Translations under genes and position numbers: made by a program | Part shown: positions 1 to 7,331 of the stretch, piece by piece | Layout: the number at the start of each line of letters is the position of its first letter | Position numbering within the stretch: position 1 is the first letter of the stretch | Assembly: GCA_046261875.1 (NCBI GenBank) | Contig: JBHENW010000188.1 | Coordinates: forward strand, 1-23,157 | Origin: JBHENW01 sp046261875 | GTDB lineage: Bacteria > Acidobacteriota > Thermoanaerobaculia > UBA5066 > Gp7-AA6 | Direction of reading: 5' to 3' | Length of the DNA: 23,157 bases | The notes under the pieces: model-generated | The model's input: only the letters and a program-made list of their open reading frames with translations | Database searches by the model: none | Told to the model about the DNA's origin: nothing

Positions 1-165
1 GACGGCCACCCCTTCCCTGTGGACCGGCAGACCTATGACCGGACGATCGGCGTCCTCCACGGGGCGCTGGACAAGGCGCGGCTCGACCGCTCCGAAAAGA
101 TCCGCGCCTTCAAGAGGCTCGCGCGGTTCGCGGCGGAGCCGGCGACTACCCTCGGCGCGCCGTAG
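1..165 (+). CDS. C-terminal end of a DUF763-like protein (partial)
   Basis: An open frame runs from the first base of the window to a TAG at 163-165, giving 54 visible residues with no start inside the window. The visible part begins DGHPFPVDRQTYD and continues with a helical, charged segment (VLHGALDKARL, then SEKIRAFKRLARF). This resembles, from memory, the C-terminal end of DUF763 proteins, where a G-H-P-F/Y-P-V motif is followed by a tyrosine and a long helix. DUF763 has no established biochemical role. It converges on the DinB gene with 24 bp between the two stops. The family call is recall-based and moderate; that the frame is coding is well supported by its codon use and clean end. Confidence 0.5.
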   Translation, partial: DGHPFPVDRQTYDRTIGVLHGALDKARLDRSEKIRAFKRLARFAAEPATTLGAP

Positions 166-189
166 CGCAGGGCCTGCCCCGCCCCGCCC

Positions 190-711
190 TCAGGCTCCTT
201 TGATCCGCTTGGTCAGAGCCGGGGTGCGGCCGAGAAGCCGCGCGTACAGGGCGAGCTGGCCGCGGTGGTACTCCTCGTGGGCGATGCCGTGGTTCATCCA
301 GGCCAGGCGGGTGCCTTTCTGCCCGTCGAATCGGTTGATGAACTGCAGCATGTGGAGCTCCCCGACCCGCCGCAGGCGCTTCTCCGATTCCGAGAAGGAC
401 TGGCGCAGGAGGGCGAGGAGCTGTGCCTTCGACCGCTTGCCCGAGACCCCGCGCGCGTGCTCGTGGAGGAATCCTTCGTAGGACTTGCGCCGGAAGTCCC
501 CATCGGTCTTGGCCAACTCGCCCGCCATCATCAGGCCGGACTCGACGATGTGCTGGGCGATCTCCAGCACCATCCGGCTCTTCTCGCCCGGCCGATAATC
601 CAGCTCCTTCTCGCCGAAAGTCTGGAACTCCTCGATCACGCCGCGGCGCGTGTACTCCCAGGCTTCCAAAGCCTCTTCCAGAAGGGTCGTATAAGCCGTC
701 ATCTGCTCCAT
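190..711 (-). CDS. DinB family protein (putative metal-dependent hydrolase/transferase fold)
   Basis: This is a 173-residue four-helix-bundle protein of the DinB/YfiT type. The expected three-histidine metal site is visible: H54 in the first part (IAQHIVES), and H145 and H149 in the C-terminal signature HEEYHRGQLALYARLLG. Members are cytoplasmic and often act as thiol-dependent transferases or remain uncharacterised, so the substrate here is unknown. The frame stays open upstream to 879, but that stretch lies inside the DUF885 gene and has no family similarity, so I start at the ATG at 709-711, which follows a GGGCGGA stretch. A second ATG at 700-702 (MTAYTT) has GGAG just upstream and is the alternative. 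It lies 58 bp downstream of the DUF885 gene on the same strand and could be co-transcribed. Confidence 0.85.
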   Translation of the reverse strand: MEQMTAYTTLLEEALEAWEYTRRGVIEEFQTFGEKELDYRPGEKSRMVLEIAQHIVESGLMMAGELAKTDGDFRRKSYEGFLHEHARGVSGKRSKAQLLALLRQSFSESEKRLRRVGELHMLQFINRFDGQKGTRLAWMNHGIAHEEYHRGQLALYARLLGRTPALTKRIKGA

Positions 712-769
712 TCCGCCCTTTTCAGGTCCTTGTTGCCGGTGGAATAGTCGCTGCGAGGCGGTATCCGCG

Positions 770-2560
770 TCAACTCCGGCCGCGGGACACCGCCGGGGCC
801 TGCCCGGCGCGGATGAACCGGCCGATTCTCTCTTCGAGGACGGGCAGGGTGACCGTTCCGTTGGAAAGCACCGCGTCATGGAAGGCGCGGACGTCGAACC
901 GCGGCCCGAGCGTCTTCTCCGCCAGCTGCCGCAGCTCGCGGATCTTCAGCTCCCCCATCTTGTAAGCGAGCGCCTGTCCCGGCCAGGAAATGTACCGGTC
1001 GGTTTCCGTGGTGACCTCGTGAATGGAGAGGGCGGTGTGGGACGCCAGATAGTCGAGGGCCTGCTGGCGGCTCCAGCCCTTGCTGTGCAGGCCGGTGTCC
1101 ACGACCAGGCGACACGCGCGCCACATCTCATAGGTGAGCCTGCCGAAGTTGTTGTACGGGTCGCCGTAGAAACCGGCCTCCAGACCGAGGCGCTCCGAGT
1201 ACAGGCCCCAGCCCTCCCCGAAAGCGTCCACGTAGGAATAGCGGCGGAACTTCGGGAGGTCCGTGAGCTCCTTGGACAGCGCGACCTGCAGGTGATGACC
1301 CGGCACCGCTTCGTGCAGCGAGAGCGCCTCGAGCGCATAGAGGGCGCGGCTCGGGAGGTTGTAGGTGTTGACCCAGTAACGGCCCGCCCGGGGCGAATCG
1401 AGTGGCGCGCCGACGTAGCGGCCCGCCGTGTACTTCGGCGCGATGTCGTCCGGCACGGGTTCCACGCCGTACGGCTGGCGCGGCAGGCGTCCGAAGAGCG
1501 AGGGCAGCTTGCCGTCCATCCGCTTGGCGATCCATGCGGCCTGCTGCAGGAGCTCGTCCGCCGTCTTCGCGTAAAAGCGGGGATCCGTGCGCAAAAACTT
1601 CAGAAAGGCGGCGAAGTCTCCGGCGAATCCGGTCTGCCGGATCACGCCGTCCATTTCCGCGCGGATGCGCGCGACTTCCTTGAGCCCGATCTCGTGGATC
1701 CGTTCCGGAGTGAGATCGACGGTCGTGAAGTGGCGGACGAGGTGGCGGTAGAGGGCGGCACCCTGCGGGAGGCTCGAAGCGCCGGTGGTCTCGCGCGCGC
1801 CCGGGACGTACTCGCGCGTCACGAAGTCGAGGAATGCGCGGAAGCCCGGTATTGCGCCGTCGCGGACGGCAGTCCGCCCGGCGGCCCGCAAGCGGTTCCG
1901 GTCTCCTTCCGGAACGCCGGGGGGGAACTCGCGGAACGGACCGTAAAACTTGGTCTTTTCGGGATCGTCCAGGACGTGCGCCGCGATCCCCCGCTCGTAG
2001 CCCTGCAGGGCGACGCGCGGCAGGGTGTATCCCCGCCGCAGCGCCTCCCGGAGCAGACCGATCCATTGGCCGACGTACGCCGGGATCGCCCGCAGACGCG
2101 CGATGTAGTTCTCGTAGTTGCGGGTGGTCGCGAGGGGCACCTCGTCGGGTAACCGGGCGAGCTCCGTGTGGAAACCGCTGTCGGACGTCAGGGGGAGCAG
2201 GTGGCGGTTCTGCTCGAACCCTTGGATCGCGTCCCCCAGCTCCCATCGGAACATCGCATGGCTGACGCGATCGGTGTCGGACAGGGCGGCGGGATCGATG
2301 GCTTCCAGCCGCTCGAAGAGGCTGCGCCGGAACCCGGCCCGCCGCGCTTCGTCCGCGAGCGTGACGGAAGGGAGCCGGTCGTCGTAACGGTGGTCTCCGG
2401 TGGACGTCGCGAAGAGCGGGTCCTCGCGCAGCCGGAACTCCCATTCCTCGTCGATGAGGGCGTGCAGTTTCGCGCGGGCGTCTTGCGCCCGGGCGGCTGG
2501 CGGATCGACGAGCGCCAGTCCGAGAACAGCGGCAAGGAGGGGAAGGGCTTTGCGTTTCAT
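770..2560 (-). CDS. Secreted DUF885 family zinc peptidase-like protein
   Basis: A 596-residue DUF885 protein, the usual length for this family. Residues 1-25 form a Sec-type signal peptide (KRK, hydrophobic core, cleavage near ARAQ-DA), so it is exported. The metal site is clear: HEAVPGHHLQ places H416, E417 and a downstream H422 or H423 as ligands and catalytic residues, and E449 in GEGWGLYSE is the likely third ligand. DUF885 belongs to the M-zincin fold with thermolysin-like and M32-type peptidases; peptidase activity is inferred from the motif and the substrate is unknown. The ATG at 2558-2560 is preceded by GGAGG with a four-base spacer. The DinB gene follows on the same strand. No truncation or missing active-site residue is seen. 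Confidence 0.92.
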   Translation of the reverse strand: MKRKALPLLAAVLGLALVDPPAARAQDARAKLHALIDEEWEFRLREDPLFATSTGDHRYDDRLPSVTLADEARRAGFRRSLFERLEAIDPAALSDTDRVSHAMFRWELGDAIQGFEQNRHLLPLTSDSGFHTELARLPDEVPLATTRNYENYIARLRAIPAYVGQWIGLLREALRRGYTLPRVALQGYERGIAAHVLDDPEKTKFYGPFREFPPGVPEGDRNRLRAAGRTAVRDGAIPGFRAFLDFVTREYVPGARETTGASSLPQGAALYRHLVRHFTTVDLTPERIHEIGLKEVARIRAEMDGVIRQTGFAGDFAAFLKFLRTDPRFYAKTADELLQQAAWIAKRMDGKLPSLFGRLPRQPYGVEPVPDDIAPKYTAGRYVGAPLDSPRAGRYWVNTYNLPSRALYALEALSLHEAVPGHHLQVALSKELTDLPKFRRYSYVDAFGEGWGLYSERLGLEAGFYGDPYNNFGRLTYEMWRACRLVVDTGLHSKGWSRQQALDYLASHTALSIHEVTTETDRYISWPGQALAYKMGELKIRELRQLAEKTLGPRFDVRAFHDAVLSNGTVTLPVLEERIGRFIRAGQAPAVSRGRS

Positions 2561-2641
2561 TCGTCCTCCGGGGATTGAGGGCCCCAGTTTCCGTCACTCA
2601 AGCGAGTCGAGCGCTCGGAGACCCGCCGAGGGCCGGACGAG

Positions 2642-3061
2642 CTACGAGCTCGCCGCGCGGAGCGCTGCGTAGCAGGCCTGGAACAGCTCCGCGGCGCGCA
2701 CCGGGCGCAGATCGATGCCGCCGGCGCCGGCGCGCACGAGGAGGATCTGGCGGATGCGGGACGTCACGACCCGGTTGCCGAACTCCAGGCGCAGGCCGCA
2801 CGTCGCGACGGTGTCCCGCTTGATCGCGCTGCCCCCCCAGGTACAGCCCGCGATCGAAGTGCGGGCCGGCGAGAGGCCCTGCCGGTCGAACCAGCCTCCG
2901 GAGATCGAATAGTTCGAGCCGTCGAGCACCTGGATGACGTAGATGGAGTTCTCGGTCGTGACGATGACGCAATCTCCGCGCTGGAGGTCCGCCCGCGGAA
3001 CCGACTCGAAGCAACGGGTTTGCTCGACGAGGCGATCAACGGTCCGGGCGAGGGCGATCAC
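2642..3061 (-). CDS. Conserved-looking hypothetical protein, 139 aa
   Basis: I do not recognise this protein. It starts with GTG (3059-3061) behind an AGGA about nine bases upstream and ends in TAG at 2642-2644. It has no signal peptide or membrane segment, so it is probably cytoplasmic. The middle is beta-rich: GDCVIVTTENSIYVIQVLDG followed by SNYSISGGWFDRQG, then CTWGGSAIKRDTV and LRLEFGNRVVTSRIRQI. This pattern, a small beta-barrel displaying a G-W-F/D turn, looks like a conserved core. There are five cysteines, two of them in the central part (CTWGG, ATCGL), not spaced like a zinc ribbon. It sits divergently from the amidohydrolase with 68 bp between starts, and 81 bp upstream of the DUF885 start. 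Codon use is normal for the window. Confidence 0.7.
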   Translation of the reverse strand: MIALARTVDRLVEQTRCFESVPRADLQRGDCVIVTTENSIYVIQVLDGSNYSISGGWFDRQGLSPARTSIAGCTWGGSAIKRDTVATCGLRLEFGNRVVTSRIRQILLVRAGAGGIDLRPVRAAELFQACYAALRAASS

Positions 3062-3089
3062 GGCTTTTTTCCTATCGCGCTCCTGGGGA

Positions 3090-3100
3090 ATAGTCTAACC
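3090..3100. promoter_or_regulatory. Candidate bidirectional -10 region in a divergent spacer
   Basis: The 68-bp spacer between the hypothetical gene (3061, -) and the amidohydrolase (3130, +) contains ATAGTCTAACC. Its core TAGTCTA (3091-3097) reads TAGACTA on the other strand, so a -10-like hexamer is available in both directions. Either reading would give a leader of roughly 25 to 30 bases. The same 11 bases occur at 11567-11577 in another divergent spacer. No good -35 box is visible, so promoter function is an inference. Confidence 0.3.
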
Positions 3101-3129
3101 GGGCAAGCCGCCGGCGAGGAGGTTCCGAA

Positions 3130-4929
3130 ATGACCGTGCTCATCCGATCGATGCTGTCGGCCTGGCTCGTTCTCGCCCCCCCCGGGGCTCTTTCTCCGGC
3201 ACCCCCGGAGGGCGGGGAGGTCGCCGCCGCACGCAAGCTCTTCGAGGCAAATCTCGAGGCGATCCGGCGGCGCGATCGGGCGGCCTACCTGGCCTGCTAC
3301 CTGGAGTCCGAGACGCTCGCCCGGACGGGCTCCGGCGGAATCGCCCTGGGGTTCGGCGACCTGGCGAAGAGCGCCGGGGAAAACTGGCCGGACACCTTCG
3401 ACGCGAGCGACCTGCAGCTCGTCCCCGTAAAGCCCGGGCTCGTGTACGGGACTTACCGCTACCGCGTGCGGTATGGCGCCGAGGAGCAGGCCGGGCTCTC
3501 GGAACGCCTCTTCGTTTCGACGCCGGCGGGCTGGAAGATCGCGATGACGAGCGCCTTCCAGGCCCCCTCCGGGACGCCCCCCGCTCCCCGCGCCCTCGTC
3601 GGCGCCACCCTGGTGGACGGCACCGGCGGCCCGCCCGTTCCCGGCGCGACGGTCGTCGTCCGGGAGGGAAAGATCCTCTGCGCCGGGAAGGGCTGCGAGG
3701 TGCCGGCCGGCATGACCGCGATCGACGCGCGCGGGAGCTGGATCACGCCCGGTCTCGTCGACGCCCATGTGCACTTCGGTCAGACGGGCTGGGCCGATGG
3801 GCGACCCGACGCCTTCGACGTGAGGGACCGCTACCCGTACGAAAGGGTCGTGGCCGGCCTGGCGGCGAATCCTGAGCGCTGGTTCCGCTCCCAGCTCTGT
3901 TCCGGAACGACCGCAGTCTTCGACGTCGGCGGCTACGCGTGGTCGCTCGGGATGGCGAAGCAATGGGCGGGCGACACGCGCGCGCCCCACGTCGCGGCGG
4001 CCGGTCCTCTCCTGTCCACGCTCGACTTCTGGCTGAACCTTCCGGGCGAGCGGCAGTTCCTTTTCCTCGAGAACCCGGACTCAGCGCGCGCCGGGGTGCG
4101 GTACCTCAAGGAGCGCGGAGCGGACGCGGTGAAACTTTGGTACATCGTGACCCCGCAGCGCTCCGTCGAAGACTCGGCGCCTTCCGTGCTCGCCGCGGGC
4201 GAAGCCGCGAAGGCGCAGGGGCTGCCGCTCATCGTCCATGCGACGGGGCTCGCCGAAGCCAAGGTCGCTCTGCGCGCCGGGGCGAAGCTGCTCGTGCACG
4301 GCGTGATCGACCGCCCCGTGGACGAGGAGTTCATCCGACTCGCCCGGGCCGCGGGAACGATCTACTGCCCGACGCTCATGGTGTTCTCGGGATATCTGCG
4401 CATGTCCGAGGCGCTGGCCGCCCGTAAGGCGCCCGCCTTGGACGACCCGAACGGGTGCGTCGACGCCGGGACGCGGGCGAAGCTCGAGGAGACGGCCCGG
4501 CTCCGGCCACCGGAGAACCTCGCGGCAAACGCCGAGAGCGGCCGGGCGCGGCTGGCGACCATCGAGCGTTTCGGTCCCGCGAACCTCAAAGCGGTCGCCG
4601 CAGCGGGAATCTCGATCGCCATGGGGACGGACGCGGGAAACCCGCTGACGCTTCACGGGCCGTCCGTGTACGCCGAGATGGAAGGGATGCAACGGGCCGG
4701 TATGACCCCGATGCAGGTTCTCGTGGCCGCGACGCGCGGCGGCAGCCGGGCGATGGGGCGCGAGAAGGAATTCGGGACCATCGAGAAGGGCAAGGCGGCG
4801 GACCTGCTCGTCGTGGCAGCCGACCCGACGGCCGACGTCGCGCACCTGCGCCAGGTTCGCTACGTCGTGCGCGGCGGGGTCGTGCGCTCCATCGAGGAGC
4901 TCCGCGCGGTCGTGGCCGCGGCGAAGTAG
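3130..4929 (+). CDS. Amidohydrolase family protein with N-terminal NTF2/DUF4440-like domain
   Basis: A 599-residue two-domain protein. Residues about 30-150 look like an NTF2/SnoaL-type fold (KLFEANLEAIRRRDRAAYL near the start, and GWKIAMTSAF at the end of the barrel). From about 155 an imidazolonepropionase/prolidase-like amidohydrolase follows, with the composite beta-sandwich start (GATLVDGTGGPPV) and the metal ligands H213 and H215 (DAHVHFG), K335 (VKLWY, a candidate carbamylated lysine), H370 (VHATG), H390 (VHGV) and D501 (GTDAGNP). It is therefore probably an active binuclear metal hydrolase on a cyclic amide, dipeptide or lactone; the substrate is unknown. The N-terminus (residues 1-25) is hydrophobic and may be a short signal peptide. 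The ATG has GAGGAGG (3116-3122) seven bases upstream. It converges with the kinase gene, six bases between stops. Confidence 0.9.
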   Translation: MTVLIRSMLSAWLVLAPPGALSPAPPEGGEVAAARKLFEANLEAIRRRDRAAYLACYLESETLARTGSGGIALGFGDLAKSAGENWPDTFDASDLQLVPVKPGLVYGTYRYRVRYGAEEQAGLSERLFVSTPAGWKIAMTSAFQAPSGTPPAPRALVGATLVDGTGGPPVPGATVVVREGKILCAGKGCEVPAGMTAIDARGSWITPGLVDAHVHFGQTGWADGRPDAFDVRDRYPYERVVAGLAANPERWFRSQLCSGTTAVFDVGGYAWSLGMAKQWAGDTRAPHVAAAGPLLSTLDFWLNLPGERQFLFLENPDSARAGVRYLKERGADAVKLWYIVTPQRSVEDSAPSVLAAGEAAKAQGLPLIVHATGLAEAKVALRAGAKLLVHGVIDRPVDEEFIRLARAAGTIYCPTLMVFSGYLRMSEALAARKAPALDDPNGCVDAGTRAKLEETARLRPPENLAANAESGRARLATIERFGPANLKAVAAAGISIAMGTDAGNPLTLHGPSVYAEMEGMQRAGMTPMQVLVAATRGGSRAMGREKEFGTIEKGKAADLLVVAADPTADVAHLRQVRYVVRGGVVRSIEELRAVVAAAK

Positions 4930-4935
4930 TTCAGT

Positions 4936-7296
4936 TCACGCCCGTTCCCCAGAGGCCGGCACGCTGAGGCTGACCGGCGCCCTCCGGCCGAGACGTTGCG
5001 CGAGCGCCCGGAACCGCGGAGCTCCGGACAGCCTCCGCCAGTGCGGGAAGTTGATTCGGGCCCACAAGAGCGCGTTGCGGTCTCGATGAGCCTGTTCGAG
5101 CGCGTCGAGCGCCGCATCGTCTTCTCCGAGGGCCGCGAGCACGACCGCCCGATCGTAAGGCGGGACGTACTCGCGCTTGGCCCTCTCCTCGAGCTCCGCG
5201 AGGATTCCTCTCGCTTCGTCGATCTGGCCCGCTTCGGCGAGAGCGCCCGCCAGGAGCGCCGTGTAATGGCTGTATCGGCCTCCCGTCACCTCGCCCGCCT
5301 TCCGGTGCGCCGCGATCGCCTCGTCGTGGCGCCCGAGGGCGGTCAGCGCGATACCGTGCGACCAGAGCGCGAAGGGAGCGTCTCCCAGCGCCACGGCCGC
5401 GGCGAACTCGCCGGCTGCTTCCTCGAACCGCTCCGTGACCAGCCAGGGCCAGCCGACCGCCGCGCGGATGTTGCCGGAGTGCGGCTCCAGCCTGGCCCCC
5501 TCGTGCGCGGCGGAGACGCCCTCCTCGACTCTTCCGGCGACGCCGACGCAGAGGGCGAGCCAGAAATACGCCTCCGCCCCCGCCGGGTTGCGCTCGATGG
5601 CCAGCCGGAAGAGCCGCTCCTCGCGCGCGGTGTTCCAGCCGTAGTAATGCTCGAGAACACCCTGCGACAGAAGGACGGAGGCCGAATCTGGAGAGAGCTC
5701 CTCGGCCCGGTCGGCCGCCGCCCGGCCGCGGGCCCAGGCCTCCCACGTCGGGATGCCGCCGTAGAACCCCCAGACCGCCCAACCTTCCGAGAGCGCCGTG
5801 TATGCCTCCGCGAACTCGGGGTCCAGCGCGACCGCCCCTTCCAGCTCCGTGACCGCCTCCCGGAGCCGCCGCTGGTTCCAGAAGTAGCGGCCCTTGAGGT
5901 ACCGGTCGTACGCCGCGACGTTTCTCGTTCCCGGCACGACGAGGCCGGAGAGGAGCGCGTCGAGACGGTCCCCGGACGCCGCGGCGGAGCCGAGGAGCCG
6001 CGGCCGAAAAGTGGCGGCGATCGCGCGCGCGATCTCGTCCTGCACGGCGAAAACGTCCGCCAGGTCGCGGTCCCAGCGCTCGGACCAGAGGATGTAGCCG
6101 CTTCCGACGTCGATGAGCTGCGCCGTCACGCGCAGGCGCTCGCCGGCCTGCCGCACGCTCCCGTCGAGAACCGTCGCCACGCCGAGCTCGCTGCCGATCC
6201 GCCGCACGTCATCGTCCTTTCCGCGGAAGGCGAAAGACGAAGTCCGCGCGGCGACGCGAAGGCCAGCGACGCCGGAGAGGGCGCCGATGATCTCCTCGGT
6301 CATGCCGTCGCTGAAGTACTCGCTCCCCGGGCCGACGCCGACGTTGCGAAAAGGCAGGACGGCGATCGACGGCTCCGGCGACCGCGCGGCGGGGTCCGAG
6401 GCGGTCGAAGGACGTGAGGGCGTCTCCGCGACGCCCGGCCGGGTCAGAACGCGTTCGGCGAGGCGCAGCGCGAAGACGAGGTCCCTCGCCGAGCGGAATC
6501 GCTCGGCGGGGTCCTTCTCGAGGCAATGGCGGATGATTTCCTCGACCTCGCTCGGGACGCTGCGCCCGGAGTCCGCCACCGGAGGCGGCTCCTCGCGGAT
6601 GACGGCGACCATCGTCTCGACGGACGTGTCACGATGGAAGGCCCGGCGGCCCGTCACGAGCTCGTAGAGGACGGCTCCGAACGCGAAGATGTCCGAGCGC
6701 GGATCGGCCGGAAGCCCGCGCGCCTGCTCGGGGGACAGGTACCCCGCGGTCCCGAGCACGGCGCCGGGCTGGGTGCGCGCCTGCGTCGGGGCGTTTTCGT
6801 CACCGAGCGGAGCGGTCTCGTCGCGGCGCGCCAGGCCGAAATCCAGGATCTTGAGCAGCCCGTCGCGCGTGACGAACACGTTCTCGGGTTTCAGGTCGCG
6901 GTGGACGATTCCGCGCTCGTGCGCGGCGGCGAGCCCCTGCGCGATCTGCAGCGCCCAGTCGACGCAGCGCGCCAGTCCGATCTCCGCGGCCGACAGGCGC
7001 TCCCGCAGCGTCGCGCCTTCCAGGAGCTCCATGACCGCGAAGACGATTCCCTCGATCCGGCCGAAGTCGTGGATGGCGAGGATGTTGGGGTGGGAAAGCG
7101 CAGCGACCGCGCGCGCCTCCTGCTCGAAGCGCGCCAGCGACGGGGCGTCGGCGGCGAGATGCGACGGGAGGACTTTGACCGCGACCTCGCGGCCCAGCCG
7201 AGCGTCCCGGGCGCGATAGACCTCGCCCATGCCGCCCGCTCCGAGCGGGGAAACGATCTCGTAGGGGCCCAGCCGGGTGCCGGTGGAAAGCGTCAC
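4936..7296 (-). CDS. Serine/threonine protein kinase with TolB-like and TPR domains
   Basis: A 786-residue Hanks-type kinase. The kinase domain (about 11-280) is complete: glycine loop GAGGMGEVY (19-27), K41 in VAVKVL, E60 in helix C, HRDLKPEN with D134, DFG at 152-154, and GTAGYLSPEQ at 182-191. Residues 309-430 form a TolB/FlgO-like nucleotide-processing-type domain (IAVLPFRN, YFSDGMTEEI, VLDGSVRQ, LWSERWDR, FAVQDEIA), as in adenylate-cyclase-associated signalling proteins. Residues about 460-770 are TPR-like helical repeats (for example AVTELEGAVALDPEFAEAY and LTALGRHDEAIAAH). I see no transmembrane helix between kinase and sensor parts, so it should be cytoplasmic. The start is GTG (7294-7296) with only a weak ribosome site. 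This architecture is common in Acidobacteriota; target proteins are unknown. It is divergent from the aminotransferase, 35 bp apart. Confidence 0.93.
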   Translation of the reverse strand: MTLSTGTRLGPYEIVSPLGAGGMGEVYRARDARLGREVAVKVLPSHLAADAPSLARFEQEARAVAALSHPNILAIHDFGRIEGIVFAVMELLEGATLRERLSAAEIGLARCVDWALQIAQGLAAAHERGIVHRDLKPENVFVTRDGLLKILDFGLARRDETAPLGDENAPTQARTQPGAVLGTAGYLSPEQARGLPADPRSDIFAFGAVLYELVTGRRAFHRDTSVETMVAVIREEPPPVADSGRSVPSEVEEIIRHCLEKDPAERFRSARDLVFALRLAERVLTRPGVAETPSRPSTASDPAARSPEPSIAVLPFRNVGVGPGSEYFSDGMTEEIIGALSGVAGLRVAARTSSFAFRGKDDDVRRIGSELGVATVLDGSVRQAGERLRVTAQLIDVGSGYILWSERWDRDLADVFAVQDEIARAIAATFRPRLLGSAAASGDRLDALLSGLVVPGTRNVAAYDRYLKGRYFWNQRRLREAVTELEGAVALDPEFAEAYTALSEGWAVWGFYGGIPTWEAWARGRAAADRAEELSPDSASVLLSQGVLEHYYGWNTAREERLFRLAIERNPAGAEAYFWLALCVGVAGRVEEGVSAAHEGARLEPHSGNIRAAVGWPWLVTERFEEAAGEFAAAVALGDAPFALWSHGIALTALGRHDEAIAAHRKAGEVTGGRYSHYTALLAGALAEAGQIDEARGILAELEERAKREYVPPYDRAVVLAALGEDDAALDALEQAHRDRNALLWARINFPHWRRLSGAPRFRALAQRLGRRAPVSLSVPASGERA

Positions 7297-7331
7297 GGAC
7301 TGCGCCTAAGCTACAACGAAAGGAGCTCTCC

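Noticed and set aside
878..2152. A 424-codon frame antisense to the DUF885 gene
   Set aside because: No family motifs, and it covers a peptidase with an intact metal site on the other strand.
2614..2630. A short inverted repeat (CTCGG, seven-base loop, CCGAG) after the hypothetical gene as a terminator
   Set aside because: A five-base GC stem without a T-run is common by chance at this GC content.
4996..6417. A 473-codon frame antisense to the kinase gene
   Set aside because: Low-complexity and Arg/Pro-rich; no domain recognised.
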